From assembly GCF_001528665.1 (NCBI RefSeq), contig NZ_BBYJ01000031.1:34416-98415 (forward strand): a stretch of 64,000 nucleotides of DNA. Direction: 5' to 3'. Shown in pieces: positions 35,978 to 45,385 of this stretch. This DNA comes from Microtetraspora malaysiensis (lineage in GTDB: Bacteria; Actinomycetota; Actinomycetes; Streptosporangiales; Streptosporangiaceae). Within the stretch, counting starts at the first letter, position 1, and every line of letters starts with the position of its first letter. The notes beneath the pieces were generated by a model, which saw nothing but the letters and a program-made list of their open reading frames with translations, searched no databases and was not told the DNA's origin. The position numbers and the translations under genes are program-made.

Positions 35978-36733
35978 ATGCGGTCCGCCTCGTCGGAAGT
36001 GAGCCGGTCGGCCGCGGCCGTCTACGCGAGCCTCGGCGCGCAGGTCGCCGCGATGGCCGCGATGGTGCTCTTCGAGCACGTACGCGGACGACGGCTGTCC
36101 CGCGAGATCGCGGCGTTCGGCGGCGATCCGCACAACCCGGCCGCCCGCGAGGTGGTCGGGGCCGTGACCGTGTTCGCGATCCTCATACTGCTGCTCGCCG
36201 GGGCCACCGTCGCGGCGGCGGTGGCCTATCTGGGCTGGCTGCGGAAGGTGCGGCCGGCCTCCTCCGGCCTCTACACGCTCGGCGCCTGGCTGGTGCCGGG
36301 CGTGAACCTCGTGGCGCCCCCGATCGTCGCCGACCAGGCCTGGCGGGAGGCGGCGCGCGGCAGGGGGAGCCGCTCCCGCTGGCTCCCGCTGCTCGCCGGC
36401 TGGTGGATGAGCTGGCTGACGCTGATCTGGCTGATCCTGGTACGGCTGCCGCGCACCCACGGTCCGGCCGACCTGACCGGCGTGGGGCCGCTCGAACTGG
36501 TGACGGCGGCGGTCGCCGCCGCGCTGTGCGCCGCGACCGTCCACCGGATCACCGGATTCCGCGACCCGCGGGCGGCCGCCGCCCCGGCCGACGCGGGCCG
36601 TCACCGCCTGCGCGTGCGGGTGGGCCCGGAGCTGCCGGAGCTCGCGTGCCAGAGCCGCCGCTGGGGCTCGGTGGGATGGGCCAGGAAGGCCGCGGCGTCG
36701 CGCACGCCCGGGGCCGGCCCGATGTCGGAGTAG
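35978..36733 (+). CDS. DUF4328 membrane protein
   Basis: 251 residues. There are four to five hydrophobic segments. LGAWLVPGVNLVAPPIVADQ followed by AWREA is the DUF4328 signature. The function is unknown. SD: GGGGGGAG 6 bases before the ATG. Its last 44 codons are antisense to the 3' end of dnaE2 (133-bp overlap), and that Arg-rich tail is unlike the family, so the original stop may have been lost. Confidence 0.8.
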   Translation: MRSASSEVSRSAAAVYASLGAQVAAMAAMVLFEHVRGRRLSREIAAFGGDPHNPAAREVVGAVTVFAILILLLAGATVAAAVAYLGWLRKVRPASSGLYTLGAWLVPGVNLVAPPIVADQAWREAARGRGSRSRWLPLLAGWWMSWLTLIWLILVRLPRTHGPADLTGVGPLELVTAAVAAALCAATVHRITGFRDPRAAAAPADAGRHRLRVRVGPELPELACQSRRWGSVGWARKAAASRTPGAGPMSE

Positions 36734-39700
36734 GGCGAGAGCCGGTAGCCGTTGCCGTACTCGATGGGACGGCCGCCGACGCCGCCGTCGGGCTCCGGCG
36801 TCTCCTCCAGCAGGGCGCGTACGGCGTCGACGCCTCCGCGGGGCGGCGGCGCGCGCCACAGCTCGTCGAGATCGACGAGGTTCCAGCAGTTCAGGGCGCG
36901 CAGCGAGACGGCCCGCGCGCCGGTCCGCCGGACCACCCCCCGCGCGACCAGCAGCCACGACCCGAACACGGTCGCCGCCGTGTGCGCCTGCACCGACTCG
37001 AAGAACGTCAGATCGATCGGTCCGGTGGAGTCGTCGAGGGTGAGGAAGATGACCCGCTGTCCCGACCGCACGGCGGGCGTCTGGGTCGCCACCTTGACCC
37101 CGGCGACCAGGATCTCGGCGCCGTTGCGCTGCCGCAGCAGGTCTCTCGCCCGGACGACGCCGATCGCGTCGAGCAGCTCGTCATGGAAGCCGATCACGTG
37201 CCGGCTGACGTCCATGCCGAGGACGGCGAGCTCGGCCTCGACCACCTCGGCCTCGGTCATCTCCGGCAGTTCGCCCGGGGTGACCCGTTCGGCGAACGCC
37301 ATCGGGAGCTGCACCGCCGCCGTGTCGCCCTTGGCCGCCACGCCGGCCGCCGACGAGCGGTCGAGCGCGCCCACCTGGGCGATCAGGTCCCGCCTGGTCA
37401 GGCGGCCGGGCCGCCATCGGGGGCCGCCGGGGCGCAGGCCGTACATCGTGTCGAGGCCGCCGACCTCGACGATCCGCTCCGCGACCGGCCGGGACGGGCG
37501 GGCCCGCTCCCAGAAGTCGGCCACCGACGTGTACGGCTGGCCGGCGACCATCCGGTCGATCTCGGCCTCGCTGACCCCGCGTACCGCGGAGAACGGCACG
37601 CGCAGGGCGTAGCCCCGGCCGAACCCTCCGGTCCCCCCGTCGGGTCCGCCATCAACGCCACTACCGACGCCGCTGTCGACACCACTGCCGAGATCGACGT
37701 CCTGCCGCCGCGGGCCCAGGTCGCCGGGCCGGACGCGGAGGGTCAGCGGCTCTCCCGTCGGCTCCTCCGTCGGCTCTCCCGTCGCCTCGCCGTACGGCTC
37801 CTCGGGAGGCGGTCCGGCCGGCTCGCCGCCGGTCTTCTCGACCCGCCAGTGCCGGCCGGAGTGGTTGACGTCCAGAGCCAGGATCCCGACGCCGCACCGG
37901 CGGGCCTCGTCGAGGATCACCCGGCTCGGATACATGCCCGGCTCGTGGGTGAGCACGCCCGCCAGGAAGGCGGCCGCGTGATGCCGCTTCAGCCACGCCG
38001 ACTGGTAGGTCGGCAGCGCGAACGCCGCCGCGTGCGCCTTGCAGAACCCGAACGCGCCGAACGCGTCGAGGACCTTCCACGCCTTCTCCACCGTGGCGGG
38101 GTCGAACCCCCTCTCCGCGGCCAGCGGCACGAACCAGTCGTGGACCGCCTCCCTGCCCTCCGGCGTGCCGAGGGCGCGGCGGGCCTGCTCCGCCTCCGAC
38201 AGCCCGCAGCCGGTCATGACGTCGACGACCTTCAGCACCTGCTCGTGGAAGACGACCACGCCGTGGGTCTCCCGCAGCGCCTCGCGCAGCTCCTCGTGCG
38301 CGTACGACGGCCGCCGGAAGCCGTGCCTGGCCTCCAGGTACGGCGTGACCATGTCGGAGTTGACCGGGCCCGGCCGGAACAGCGAGATGTCCACGATCAG
38401 GTCGTGCATCGTGCGCGGCTCCAGCTTGGCGACCAGCTCGCGCTGGCCGGGCGACTCGATCTGGAAGCAGCCGATCGTGTGGCCCGAGCAGATCATGTCG
38501 TAGGTGTCCACGTCGTCGCGCGGGACGGCGTCCAGGTCGACCCGCACGCCGTCGACCCGCTCGATCTCGTCCAGCGCGTGGGCCATCGCGGACTGCATCC
38601 GCACGCCGAGCACGTCCAGCTTGAGCAGGCCCGCCTCCTCGACGTCGTCCTTGTCGAACTGCGACATCGGGAAGTCGAGCATGCTGCGCTCCACCGGCGT
38701 GCGGTCGCGCAGCGCCGCGTTGCCGACCAGCACGCCGCACGGATGCAGCGCGATGTGCCGGGGCAGCCCGTCGAGCTTCTCCGCGAGCCGGAACACGGTC
38801 TCCAGCGACCGGTCGTTCAGGCCGCTGTCGCGCAACTCGGGGAGGTCGGCCAGGGCGGCCCGGATCTGCTTGGCGCGGATGTGCGGGAACGCCTTCGCGA
38901 TGGCGTCGATCTCGTGCGGGGGCAGCCCCATGGCGGAGCCGACGTCCCTGATCGCGCTGCGCGCCCGGTAGGTCTCCATCATGGAGACGCAGGCCACCTG
39001 GGCCTCGCCGTACCGGCCGAGGATGGCGCGGTAGCAGTCGAGCCGGCGCGCGGACTCGACGTCCACGTCGATGTCCGGCAGGCCGCGGCGGCCCTCGGAC
39101 AGGAAGCGCTCCATGAGCAGGCCGTGTTCGAGGGGGTTCACCTCGCCGATGCCGGCAAGGTAGTTGACCAGGCTGCCCGCGCCGGAGCCGCGGACCGCGC
39201 AGCGCACCCCCATGCCGCGGATCATGTCGGTGATGTCGGCCACCGCGACGAAGTAGCCGGACAGCCGCTTCCGCTCGATGATGTCCAGCTCGGTGGCGAG
39301 CCGCTCCCTGGCCTCTTTCGACCGTTCCATCCCGCGGCGGCGCAGCCCCTCCTCGCAGCGGCTCCGCAGCATCGGGACCGGGTCGCCGCCGACCTCGGGC
39401 AGGTGCGGCGCGCCCGGCGGGTCGGACAGCAGCGGGACGATCTCGACCGGGTCGAGCGCGCACCGCTCCGCCACACGGCGCGTCTCCGCCAGGAGCCGGG
39501 CCATCCGGCTCCGGTCGCCGCCGCAGACCCGCTCCGCCACCCGGGCCATCTCCTCGCCGCTCTTGAGGTACGCCTGGGAGGACTGCTCCAGGTGCCGGGC
39601 GTGCAGCGGCGCGAGCCGGCGCGCGGCGTCCAGCACGTTGCCGACCTGGTGGTCGTCGGGGTCGAGGTGGCGCACCGCGTTGGTCAGCACGGCGGGGAGG

Positions 39701-40347
39701 CCCGCCCAGTCGGCCAGGCCGAGCATCCGGGCGGCGACGTTCGCGTCGCGGTAGCCGTAATGGTCGGCCACCTCGACCACGACGTCGGGCGCCGCGGCGC
39801 GCCAGTCGGCCAGCAGCGCCCGCGCCTCCTCGTCGCGCTGCCCGGCCGCCGCGCGGCCGACGTCGGACCTGGGCCCGAGCAACACCACCAGCCGAGGCTC
39901 GCCCTCGGGCCCGCGCGCGTGCTCGGCGAGCATCTCGCGCGTCACGTACGGCTCGCCGCGCTCGCCCGCGTGGTGAGCGGCGGTGACGAGGCGGCACAGG
40001 GGGCCCCAGCCGTCCGCGCGGGCCAGGACGACGACCCGCCGCTCGTCGTCGCCCGCCGGGCCGTCGCCCCGGGTCTCCCCGGCGTCGCCGTGGACGCCCG
40101 CGCGCCCGCCGCGCGCCGCACGGTGGTCGTGGGCGCGCAGGACCAGGTCGACGCCGGCGATGGGGGCGAGCCCCTCAGCGTGGCATGCCTGGATGTGCTT
40201 GATCACGCCGTAGAGGCCGTCGCGGTCGGTCAGCGCGAGGGCGTCCATGCCGTGGGCCGCCGCGCGCGCGACCAGGGCGGGCGGGAAGGCCGTGCCGTAC
40301 CGGAGGGAGTAGGCCGAGGCCACGTGGAGATGGACGAAGGAGGCCAT
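36601..40347 (-). CDS. dnaE2: Error-prone DNA polymerase III alpha (DnaE2 type)
   Basis: 1248 residues from the ATG at 40347, which overlaps the DUF6504 stop (TGATG). A PHP domain (FVHLHVASAYSLRYGTAFPP) comes first. The catalytic palm follows, with GLPDIDVDVES and LLKLDVLGVRMQ. A helix-hairpin-helix (VRGVSEAEIDRMV) and an OB fold (ILVAGVKVATQTPAVRSGQR) come next. QLPMAF (Qxx[LM]xF) is a likely beta-clamp motif. It lacks the tau-binding tail of DnaE1. A repeat-rich acidic linker (about 37640-37810) is inserted. The operon partner and the LexA box mark it as the SOS mutagenic polymerase. Confidence 0.92.
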   Translation of the reverse strand: MASFVHLHVASAYSLRYGTAFPPALVARAAAHGMDALALTDRDGLYGVIKHIQACHAEGLAPIAGVDLVLRAHDHRAARGGRAGVHGDAGETRGDGPAGDDERRVVVLARADGWGPLCRLVTAAHHAGERGEPYVTREMLAEHARGPEGEPRLVVLLGPRSDVGRAAAGQRDEEARALLADWRAAAPDVVVEVADHYGYRDANVAARMLGLADWAGLPAVLTNAVRHLDPDDHQVGNVLDAARRLAPLHARHLEQSSQAYLKSGEEMARVAERVCGGDRSRMARLLAETRRVAERCALDPVEIVPLLSDPPGAPHLPEVGGDPVPMLRSRCEEGLRRRGMERSKEARERLATELDIIERKRLSGYFVAVADITDMIRGMGVRCAVRGSGAGSLVNYLAGIGEVNPLEHGLLMERFLSEGRRGLPDIDVDVESARRLDCYRAILGRYGEAQVACVSMMETYRARSAIRDVGSAMGLPPHEIDAIAKAFPHIRAKQIRAALADLPELRDSGLNDRSLETVFRLAEKLDGLPRHIALHPCGVLVGNAALRDRTPVERSMLDFPMSQFDKDDVEEAGLLKLDVLGVRMQSAMAHALDEIERVDGVRVDLDAVPRDDVDTYDMICSGHTIGCFQIESPGQRELVAKLEPRTMHDLIVDISLFRPGPVNSDMVTPYLEARHGFRRPSYAHEELREALRETHGVVVFHEQVLKVVDVMTGCGLSEAEQARRALGTPEGREAVHDWFVPLAAERGFDPATVEKAWKVLDAFGAFGFCKAHAAAFALPTYQSAWLKRHHAAAFLAGVLTHEPGMYPSRVILDEARRCGVGILALDVNHSGRHWRVEKTGGEPAGPPPEEPYGEATGEPTEEPTGEPLTLRVRPGDLGPRRQDVDLGSGVDSGVGSGVDGGPDGGTGGFGRGYALRVPFSAVRGVSEAEIDRMVAGQPYTSVADFWERARPSRPVAERIVEVGGLDTMYGLRPGGPRWRPGRLTRRDLIAQVGALDRSSAAGVAAKGDTAAVQLPMAFAERVTPGELPEMTEAEVVEAELAVLGMDVSRHVIGFHDELLDAIGVVRARDLLRQRNGAEILVAGVKVATQTPAVRSGQRVIFLTLDDSTGPIDLTFFESVQAHTAATVFGSWLLVARGVVRRTGARAVSLRALNCWNLVDLDELWRAPPPRGGVDAVRALLEETPEPDGGVGGRPIEYGNGYRLSPYSDIGPAPGVRDAAAFLAHPTEPQRRLWHASSGSSGPTRTRRR

Positions 40348-40613
40348 CAGTCCCACGCCCTCAGCAGCAGCCAGCCGCGGCTCGCGGTGTCGAAGCGCAG
40401 CTCGTAGGTCCCGACGCCGGGGCCCATGCCGGCCTCGACCCGCCAGAACCGCCGCTCACCCGGGTCGGCGTCGGAGGTCTTCCACCACTCGCGGGCCACC
40501 ACCCAGTGATCCTGGACCTGGCGGATCGCATAGAGACGGTCGCGCCAGACGAACTGGGCGGGCCGGCCGTCCCTGACCCACACCTCGATCGGATCGCCGT
40601 AAAGTCTGCTCAA
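40347..40613 (-). CDS. DUF6504 protein of the dnaE2 operon
   Basis: 88 residues if started at the TTG at 40613 (MSRLYGDPIEVWVRDGRPAQ). GGGGGGAAG lies 7 bases upstream. An ATG at 40631 lies inside the SD region and is the alternative. DUF6504 proteins are small beta-rich partners of ImuB-like Y-family polymerases and DnaE2 in actinobacteria; the Y-family gene is not in this window. Translationally coupled to dnaE2. Confidence 0.8.
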   Translation of the reverse strand: MSRLYGDPIEVWVRDGRPAQFVWRDRLYAIRQVQDHWVVAREWWKTSDADPGERRFWRVEAGMGPGVGTYELRFDTASRGWLLLRAWD

Positions 40614-40620
40614 GACGGAT

Positions 40621-40650
40621 CTTCCCCCCATGGTCGGCACCCGGGGGAAG
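40621..40650 (-). promoter_or_regulatory. Hairpin covering the SD of the DUF6504 gene
   Basis: On the minus-strand message CTTCCCCC pairs with GGGGGAAG (8 bp, 14-base loop). The right arm contains the SD, so translation of DUF6504-dnaE2 may be damped unless the hairpin opens. Confidence 0.45.
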
Positions 40651-40669
40651 GCGGGCGCTACGTACTACT

Positions 40670-40685
40670 TCGAACATATGTTCTC
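40670..40685. promoter_or_regulatory. LexA box (SOS) upstream of DUF6504-dnaE2
   Basis: TCGAACATATGTTCTC contains the perfect palindrome GAACATATGTTC and matches the actinobacterial/Gram-positive LexA consensus CGAACNNNNGTTCG except for the last base. It lies 57 bp before the TTG start, at promoter distance. Confidence 0.85.
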
Positions 40686-40859
40686 AGAAGATCGACCGCA
40701 ACCCGGTCGGGGGGAACGCGCCGCGACCCGTTCACAAAGCGCCATCATCTCGGGCCCTTCTGTTCACCAAAGCGCAATCTGCCCAGGGCTAACTGGGTTT
40801 GCTCAGTTACATCGGGTTCGCCCATGTTCGATTCAGGTACGACAGCGGGAGACAAAAGC

Positions 40860-42002
40860 GTGTCTGCACGCATCGCCGGCCTCGTGGCCACCCTTTCCCT
40901 GGCCATCCCCTTGAGCGCGGCCTGCGGAGCCGCACCCGCCGAGAACACCTCCTCCGGAGGACCCGACGCGAAGGCCGCCACCTCCGTCGCCGACTTCGGC
41001 GGGATGGACAAGCTGGTTGAGGCCGCCAAGAAGGAAGGCAAGCTCAACGTCATCGCGCTGCCCCGCGACTGGGCGAACTACGGGGAACTCCTCGACACCT
41101 TCTCGAGCAAGTACGGCATCACGATCACCAGCGACAACCCCGACGGCTCCAGCTCGGACGAGATCAACGCGGTGAAGACGCTCAAGGGCCAGGACCGCGC
41201 CCCCGACGTGCTCGACCTCGGCCAGTCCTTCGCCCTGAGCGGCGCCCAGGAGGGCCTGTTCGCGCCGTACAAGGTGCAGACGTGGGACAAGATCCCCGAC
41301 GGCCAGAAGGCCGCGGACGGCGGCTGGGTCAACGACTACGGCGGCTACGTCTCGATCGGCTGCGACGCCAAGAGGGTGCCGAACTGCCCCCAGACGTACG
41401 CCGACCTGCTCAAGCCCGAGTACAAGGGCAAGGTCGCGCTGAACGGCGACCCGACCAAGGCGGGCGCGGCCTTCGCCGGGGTCTACGCCGCGGCTCTGGC
41501 CGACGGCGGCTCGTTCGACGACATCCAGCCGGGCCTGGAGTTCTTCAAGAAGCTCAAGGCCGCCGGCAACTTCAACCCCGTCGAGTCCACCCCGGCCACC
41601 GTCCAGAACGGTGAGACGCCGATCAGCATCGACTGGGACTACCTCAACGCCGGGTACGCCGACCAGTTCGCGGACAAGGGCGTCGACTGGAAGGTCGTCG
41701 TGCCGAGCGACGGCAAGTACTCGCAGTTCTACGCGCAGGCCGTCAACAAGGACGCGCCGCACCCGGCGGCCGCCCGCCTGTGGCAGGAGTTCCTCTTCAG
41801 CGCCGAGGGCCAGAACCTCTACCTCAAGGGCTACGCCCGCGCGGTCCTGCTGCCCGCGATGCAGACCGACGGCACGGCCGACGCCGCCGTCGTGGCCAAG
41901 CTCCCCACGGTCGAGGGGACGCCCACGTTCGCGAGCGAGGCCCAGATCAACAAGGCCAAGGAGACCCTCGCCTCCGGCTGGGGCGCCGCGGTCTCCGGAT
42001 GA
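40860..42002 (+). CDS. ABC transporter substrate-binding lipoprotein
   Basis: 380 residues from the GTG at 40860 with GGGAG 8 bases upstream. The signal peptide ends in LSAAC with Cys22 as the likely lipid anchor, a slightly loose lipobox. The body is a type-2 periplasmic-binding fold of the spermidine/putrescine-iron-phosphonate group (EGKLNVIALPRDWANYGELL, GETPISIDWDYLNAGYADQF). It is the first of a four-gene import operon. The substrate is not readable; polyamine, phosphonate or thiamine-like molecules are candidates. Confidence 0.88.
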   Translation: MSARIAGLVATLSLAIPLSAACGAAPAENTSSGGPDAKAATSVADFGGMDKLVEAAKKEGKLNVIALPRDWANYGELLDTFSSKYGITITSDNPDGSSSDEINAVKTLKGQDRAPDVLDLGQSFALSGAQEGLFAPYKVQTWDKIPDGQKAADGGWVNDYGGYVSIGCDAKRVPNCPQTYADLLKPEYKGKVALNGDPTKAGAAFAGVYAAALADGGSFDDIQPGLEFFKKLKAAGNFNPVESTPATVQNGETPISIDWDYLNAGYADQFADKGVDWKVVVPSDGKYSQFYAQAVNKDAPHPAAARLWQEFLFSAEGQNLYLKGYARAVLLPAMQTDGTADAAVVAKLPTVEGTPTFASEAQINKAKETLASGWGAAVSG

Positions 42003-42862
42003 GCCGTCCCGTAAGTACGGCTTCCGTCCCGGTGCCGGGCCGGAACCGTAAAAGCTCGAGAGGATGGATCGCGACGGCGCCGCTGCTGGCGTTCGTCGCG
42101 GTCGTCTTCGGCGCGCCGCTGGTCGTGCTGCTCGGCGGCACGTTCGTCCGCCAGGGGCGGTTCACCGGCGAGAACCTGGCCGAGTCGCTGCAGGGGGCCT
42201 ATCTCACCGCGCTGATCGGGAGCGTGAAGCTGTCGGCGACGGTCGCGGTGCTCGGCACGGTCCTCGGCGTCTTCCTCGCCCAGGCCGTGGTCGCCTCCCG
42301 GCTGCGCCAGGCCGTCCTCACGGCGTCGGGCGTCCTGGCGAACTTCGGCGGGGTGCCGCTGGCGTTCGCCTGGATCGCCACGCTGGGCAACTCCGGCGTC
42401 GTCACCCGCGCCCTCGGGCTCGGCGAGCACGGGTGGAGCCTCTACAACTTCTGGGGACTCACCCTGGTCTACCTGTATTTCTCCGTCCCGCTGACGGTTC
42501 TCGTCGTCACCCCCGCCCTGGACGGCCTGCGGCCGCAGTGGCGCGAGGCCGCGCTGAACAACGGCGCCTCGGCCTGGCAGTACTGGCGGTATGTGGGCGT
42601 GCCCGTGCTCGCGCCGTCACTGCTCGGCGCGGTGGTGCTCCTGTTCGGCAGCGCCTTCGCCGCCTACGCCACAGCCGCGGCGATGGTCGGCACGACGGTG
42701 CCGCTGGTCACCCTCCAGATCGCGAACGCGCTGACCGGCAACGTCCTCATCGGCCACGAGAACGTGGCACTCGCGCTCAGCCTCGACATGATCGTGGTCG
42801 CCGGGCTGGTCATGGCCGTCTACCTGCCGCTGCAACGGAGGAGCGCCCGATGGCTGCGCTGA
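41999..42862 (+). CDS. ABC transporter permease 1 (PotB-like)
   Basis: 287 residues; ATG overlaps the stop of the binding-protein gene (ATGA). It has about six membrane segments. The EAA loop is WREAALNNGASAWQYWRYVG. It is the first inner-membrane subunit of the importer and overlaps the next permease gene by 13 bp. Confidence 0.9.
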   Translation: MSRPVSTASVPVPGRNRKSSRGWIATAPLLAFVAVVFGAPLVVLLGGTFVRQGRFTGENLAESLQGAYLTALIGSVKLSATVAVLGTVLGVFLAQAVVASRLRQAVLTASGVLANFGGVPLAFAWIATLGNSGVVTRALGLGEHGWSLYNFWGLTLVYLYFSVPLTVLVVTPALDGLRPQWREAALNNGASAWQYWRYVGVPVLAPSLLGAVVLLFGSAFAAYATAAAMVGTTVPLVTLQIANALTGNVLIGHENVALALSLDMIVVAGLVMAVYLPLQRRSARWLR

Positions 42863-43701
42863 CGCCGGCCCCGATCGCCGGAAACGCGTCCTCCGCCCCC
42901 GGGCGCAAGGAACGGCCGCGGGCCTGGCGCGTGGTCGTGCTGGCGCTGGCCGCGGTGTACTTCCTGGTGCCGATGGCCGCCTCGTTCTGGTTCACGGTGG
43001 ACGACCCCCAGGGCTTCAGCCTCGACGCCTACGGCCAGATCTTCTCGGCTCCCGGGTTCGCCTCCAGCCTGCTGCTGTCGCTGGCGCTGGCGGTGGCGAC
43101 CATCGCGGTCGTCCTGCTGCTCGCCCTGCCGGCCATGCTGGCCGTACGACTGGGCGCGCCGCGGCTGCGGCCGGTCCTGGAGGTGGTGTGCACGCTGCCG
43201 CTCGTCGTCCCGCCGATCACGTTCGTCGCGGGGATCGGCACCGTGCTGCGGTTCGGGCCGGAATACCTGGCCACAACCCCCTTCTACCAAACGATCATCG
43301 CCTTGCAGAACCCGGATTTCCCCGTGGTGCTCGTGCTCGCGTACGTGGTGCTCGCCCTGCCCTACGTCTACCGCTCACTGGACGCGGGGCTGCGCGCGAT
43401 CGACGTGCGCACGCTCGTGGAGGCGGCGCGCAACTGCGGGGCCTCCTGGCCGCACGTCATGTTCCGGGTGATCGTCCCGAACCTGCGCTCGGCCCTGGCC
43501 GGCGCGTCGTTCCTCACGCTGGCGCTGGTGCTCGGGGAGTTCACCGTCGCGCGGCTGCTCAGCTTCCAACCGTTCCCGGTGTGGATCGTCTACATTTCCG
43601 GCTCGCAGGCCCAGGTATCGGTCGCCGTCTCGCTGTTCAGCCTGCTGCTCACCTGGCTGGTTCTGCTCGCCGTCTCCCTCGCAGGAAGGAATCGATCATG
43701 A
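42850..43701 (+). CDS. ABC transporter permease 2 (PotC-like)
   Basis: 283 residues. It has six membrane segments. The EAA motif is VEAARNCGASWPHVMFRVIV. It is the second permease of the importer; its stop overlaps the ATPase start (ATGA). Confidence 0.9.
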   Translation: MAALTPAPIAGNASSAPGRKERPRAWRVVVLALAAVYFLVPMAASFWFTVDDPQGFSLDAYGQIFSAPGFASSLLLSLALAVATIAVVLLLALPAMLAVRLGAPRLRPVLEVVCTLPLVVPPITFVAGIGTVLRFGPEYLATTPFYQTIIALQNPDFPVVLVLAYVVLALPYVYRSLDAGLRAIDVRTLVEAARNCGASWPHVMFRVIVPNLRSALAGASFLTLALVLGEFTVARLLSFQPFPVWIVYISGSQAQVSVAVSLFSLLLTWLVLLAVSLAGRNRS

Positions 43702-44801
43702 CCGCGCCCGTCACCGGGGCCACCGGCGAAGCCGTCACGGAGGCCGCCGCCGGAGCCAGGGTGGAGCTTCGCGGGCTGCACCGGCGTTTCGGCGGCACCG
43801 TCGCCCTCGACGGCCTGGACCTCGCCGCCGAGCCCGGCGAACTGCTCGCCCTGCTCGGCCCGTCCGGATGCGGCAAGACCACCGCCCTGCGGTGCGTCGC
43901 CGGGTTCGAGCACCCCGACGAGGGAGCGGTCCTCATCGACGGCCGGGACATCACCGGCGTGCCCGCCAACCGGCGCGACGCCGGAATGGTGTTCCAGTCC
44001 TACAGCCTCTTCCCGAACCTCAACGCCCGGGACAATGTGGCCTTCGGCCTGCGCGTACGCAAGGTCGCGGCGGCCAAACGGCACGCCAGGGCGCAGGAGC
44101 TGCTGGAGCTGGTCGGCCTCCCCACCGTCGGCGAGCGGTACCCGCACCAGCTCTCCGGCGGGCAGCAGCAGCGCGTCGCCATCGCCAGGGCGCTCGCGCT
44201 CGAACCGCGGGTGCTGCTGCTCGACGAGCCGCTGTCCGCCCTGGACGCCAAGGTCCGCGGCGCGCTCCGTGAGGAGATCCGCCGACTCCAGCTCTCCCTC
44301 GGCATCACGACGATCTTCGTGACGCACGACCAGGAGGAGGCGCTGTCGGTCGCCGACCGGGTGGCCGTGCTCCGCGCGGGACGCCTGGAGCAGGTCGCCG
44401 CCCCGGCCACGCTGTACGACCGGCCGGCCACGCCGTTCGTCGCCGAGTTCGTCGGCACGATGAACCACGTTCCCGGGGCCGCCTCGGGCGAGCGGGTCAC
44501 GGTGCTGGGACAGACGCTGCCCGTCGACGGACCGCCCGTCCACGGGCCGGTCGACGTGCTCGTCCGGCCCGAGGCGGTGCTCGCCACCCCCTCGGCCGAG
44601 GGCACGGCCACGGTGGTCGCCTCCTCCTTCCGCGGCTCGATCGCGCGCCTGCGCGTCCAGCTCGCGGACGGCGCGGAGCTGCTCGCCGATGTGCCCGGCC
44701 ACGACTCCGTCCGGCTCGCGCCCGGCGTCACCGTGACCGTCGCCTTCGTCGACCGCCCCGTCCTGGTGTCGGCCGCCGACCTCGAGGGCGCCGACTCCTA
44801 G
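43698..44801 (+). CDS. ABC transporter ATP-binding protein (PotA-like)
   Basis: 367 residues. Walker A is GPSGCGKTT, Walker B LLLDEPLSALD and the signature LSGGQQQR. FVTHDQEEALSVADRV carries the H-loop. A TOBE domain closes the protein (VDVLVRPEAVL). It powers the importer and is the last gene of the operon. Confidence 0.93.
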   Translation: MTAPVTGATGEAVTEAAAGARVELRGLHRRFGGTVALDGLDLAAEPGELLALLGPSGCGKTTALRCVAGFEHPDEGAVLIDGRDITGVPANRRDAGMVFQSYSLFPNLNARDNVAFGLRVRKVAAAKRHARAQELLELVGLPTVGERYPHQLSGGQQQRVAIARALALEPRVLLLDEPLSALDAKVRGALREEIRRLQLSLGITTIFVTHDQEEALSVADRVAVLRAGRLEQVAAPATLYDRPATPFVAEFVGTMNHVPGAASGERVTVLGQTLPVDGPPVHGPVDVLVRPEAVLATPSAEGTATVVASSFRGSIARLRVQLADGAELLADVPGHDSVRLAPGVTVTVAFVDRPVLVSAADLEGADS

Positions 44802-44842
44802 CGGCGGTACATCTGTTTCCCGCGCCGCATGCGTTCAGCCGG

Positions 44843-45121
44843 TCACCTGGTCAGGACCATCAGCGTGAAGAAGCCGGTGTATTCGCAGAAGTACGACAGG
44901 TACGTCCCCTTCTTTCGCAGTTCCTCGCCCTTCGCCTTGCACTTCGCCTCGGACGAGTAATCGCCGTACTTGATCCATGTGGACGCGAGGGCGACCGAGG
45001 TGCTCGACGTGCCGGAGCCGGTGACCGCGGCCTCGGCGGGTGCCGCCAGCGCGGAACCCGCCGTCGCCAGGGTGACCGCCGCGAGCGACGTCGCGGCCAA
45101 TCTGGTGAGCTTGTTCGACAT
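44843..45121 (-). CDS. Small secreted protein, unknown
   Basis: 92 residues. The Sec signal peptide is MSNKLTRLAATSLAAVTLAT plus AGSALAAPAEA, with cleavage likely near residue 30. The mature 60 residues have two Cys (possible disulfide) and a KYGDYSSEAKCKAKGEELRK stretch. SD AAGGGA. A TATGAT -10 lies at 45190-45195. Similar short actinomycete exported proteins have no known function. Confidence 0.72.
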   Translation of the reverse strand: MSNKLTRLAATSLAAVTLATAGSALAAPAEAAVTGSGTSSTSVALASTWIKYGDYSSEAKCKAKGEELRKKGTYLSYFCEYTGFFTLMVLTR

Positions 45122-45216
45122 GAGCTGTCCCTTCGGGGTGGGGATCGGCCGTTCCCGGCGAGGCGGGACCCCGCCGCACCGGAATCATGATCATAATCAC
45201 ACTGGCGACCGTAGGT

Positions 45217-45238
45217 ACAGACCACTTACCGACCACTT
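45217..45238. promoter_or_regulatory. 11-bp direct repeats in a divergent promoter
   Basis: ACAGACCACTT and ACCGACCACTT are adjacent (one mismatch), reading AAGTGGTCNGT twice on the minus strand. They lie just upstream of the TATGAT -10 of the secreted-protein gene. One-turn direct repeats fit an activator or response regulator. Confidence 0.4.
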
Positions 45239-45385
45239 GACCCGGCTCGACGTCGACGCTCGTGGTGGACCGGATCCGGATGTCCGGGAGATCGCCGCGT
45301 CGACGTGGGTCTTCGGGCGGCGGGAACAAGGGGTGGCGGCGCGGGGGTTGGGCACGAGCAAGGAAGTCTCGCAACGGGAGTTTTC

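Noticed and set aside
40506..40859. Extended N-terminus of the ABC binding protein
   Set aside because: The signal peptide and SD place the start at 40860. The upstream frame runs over the LexA box and promoter.
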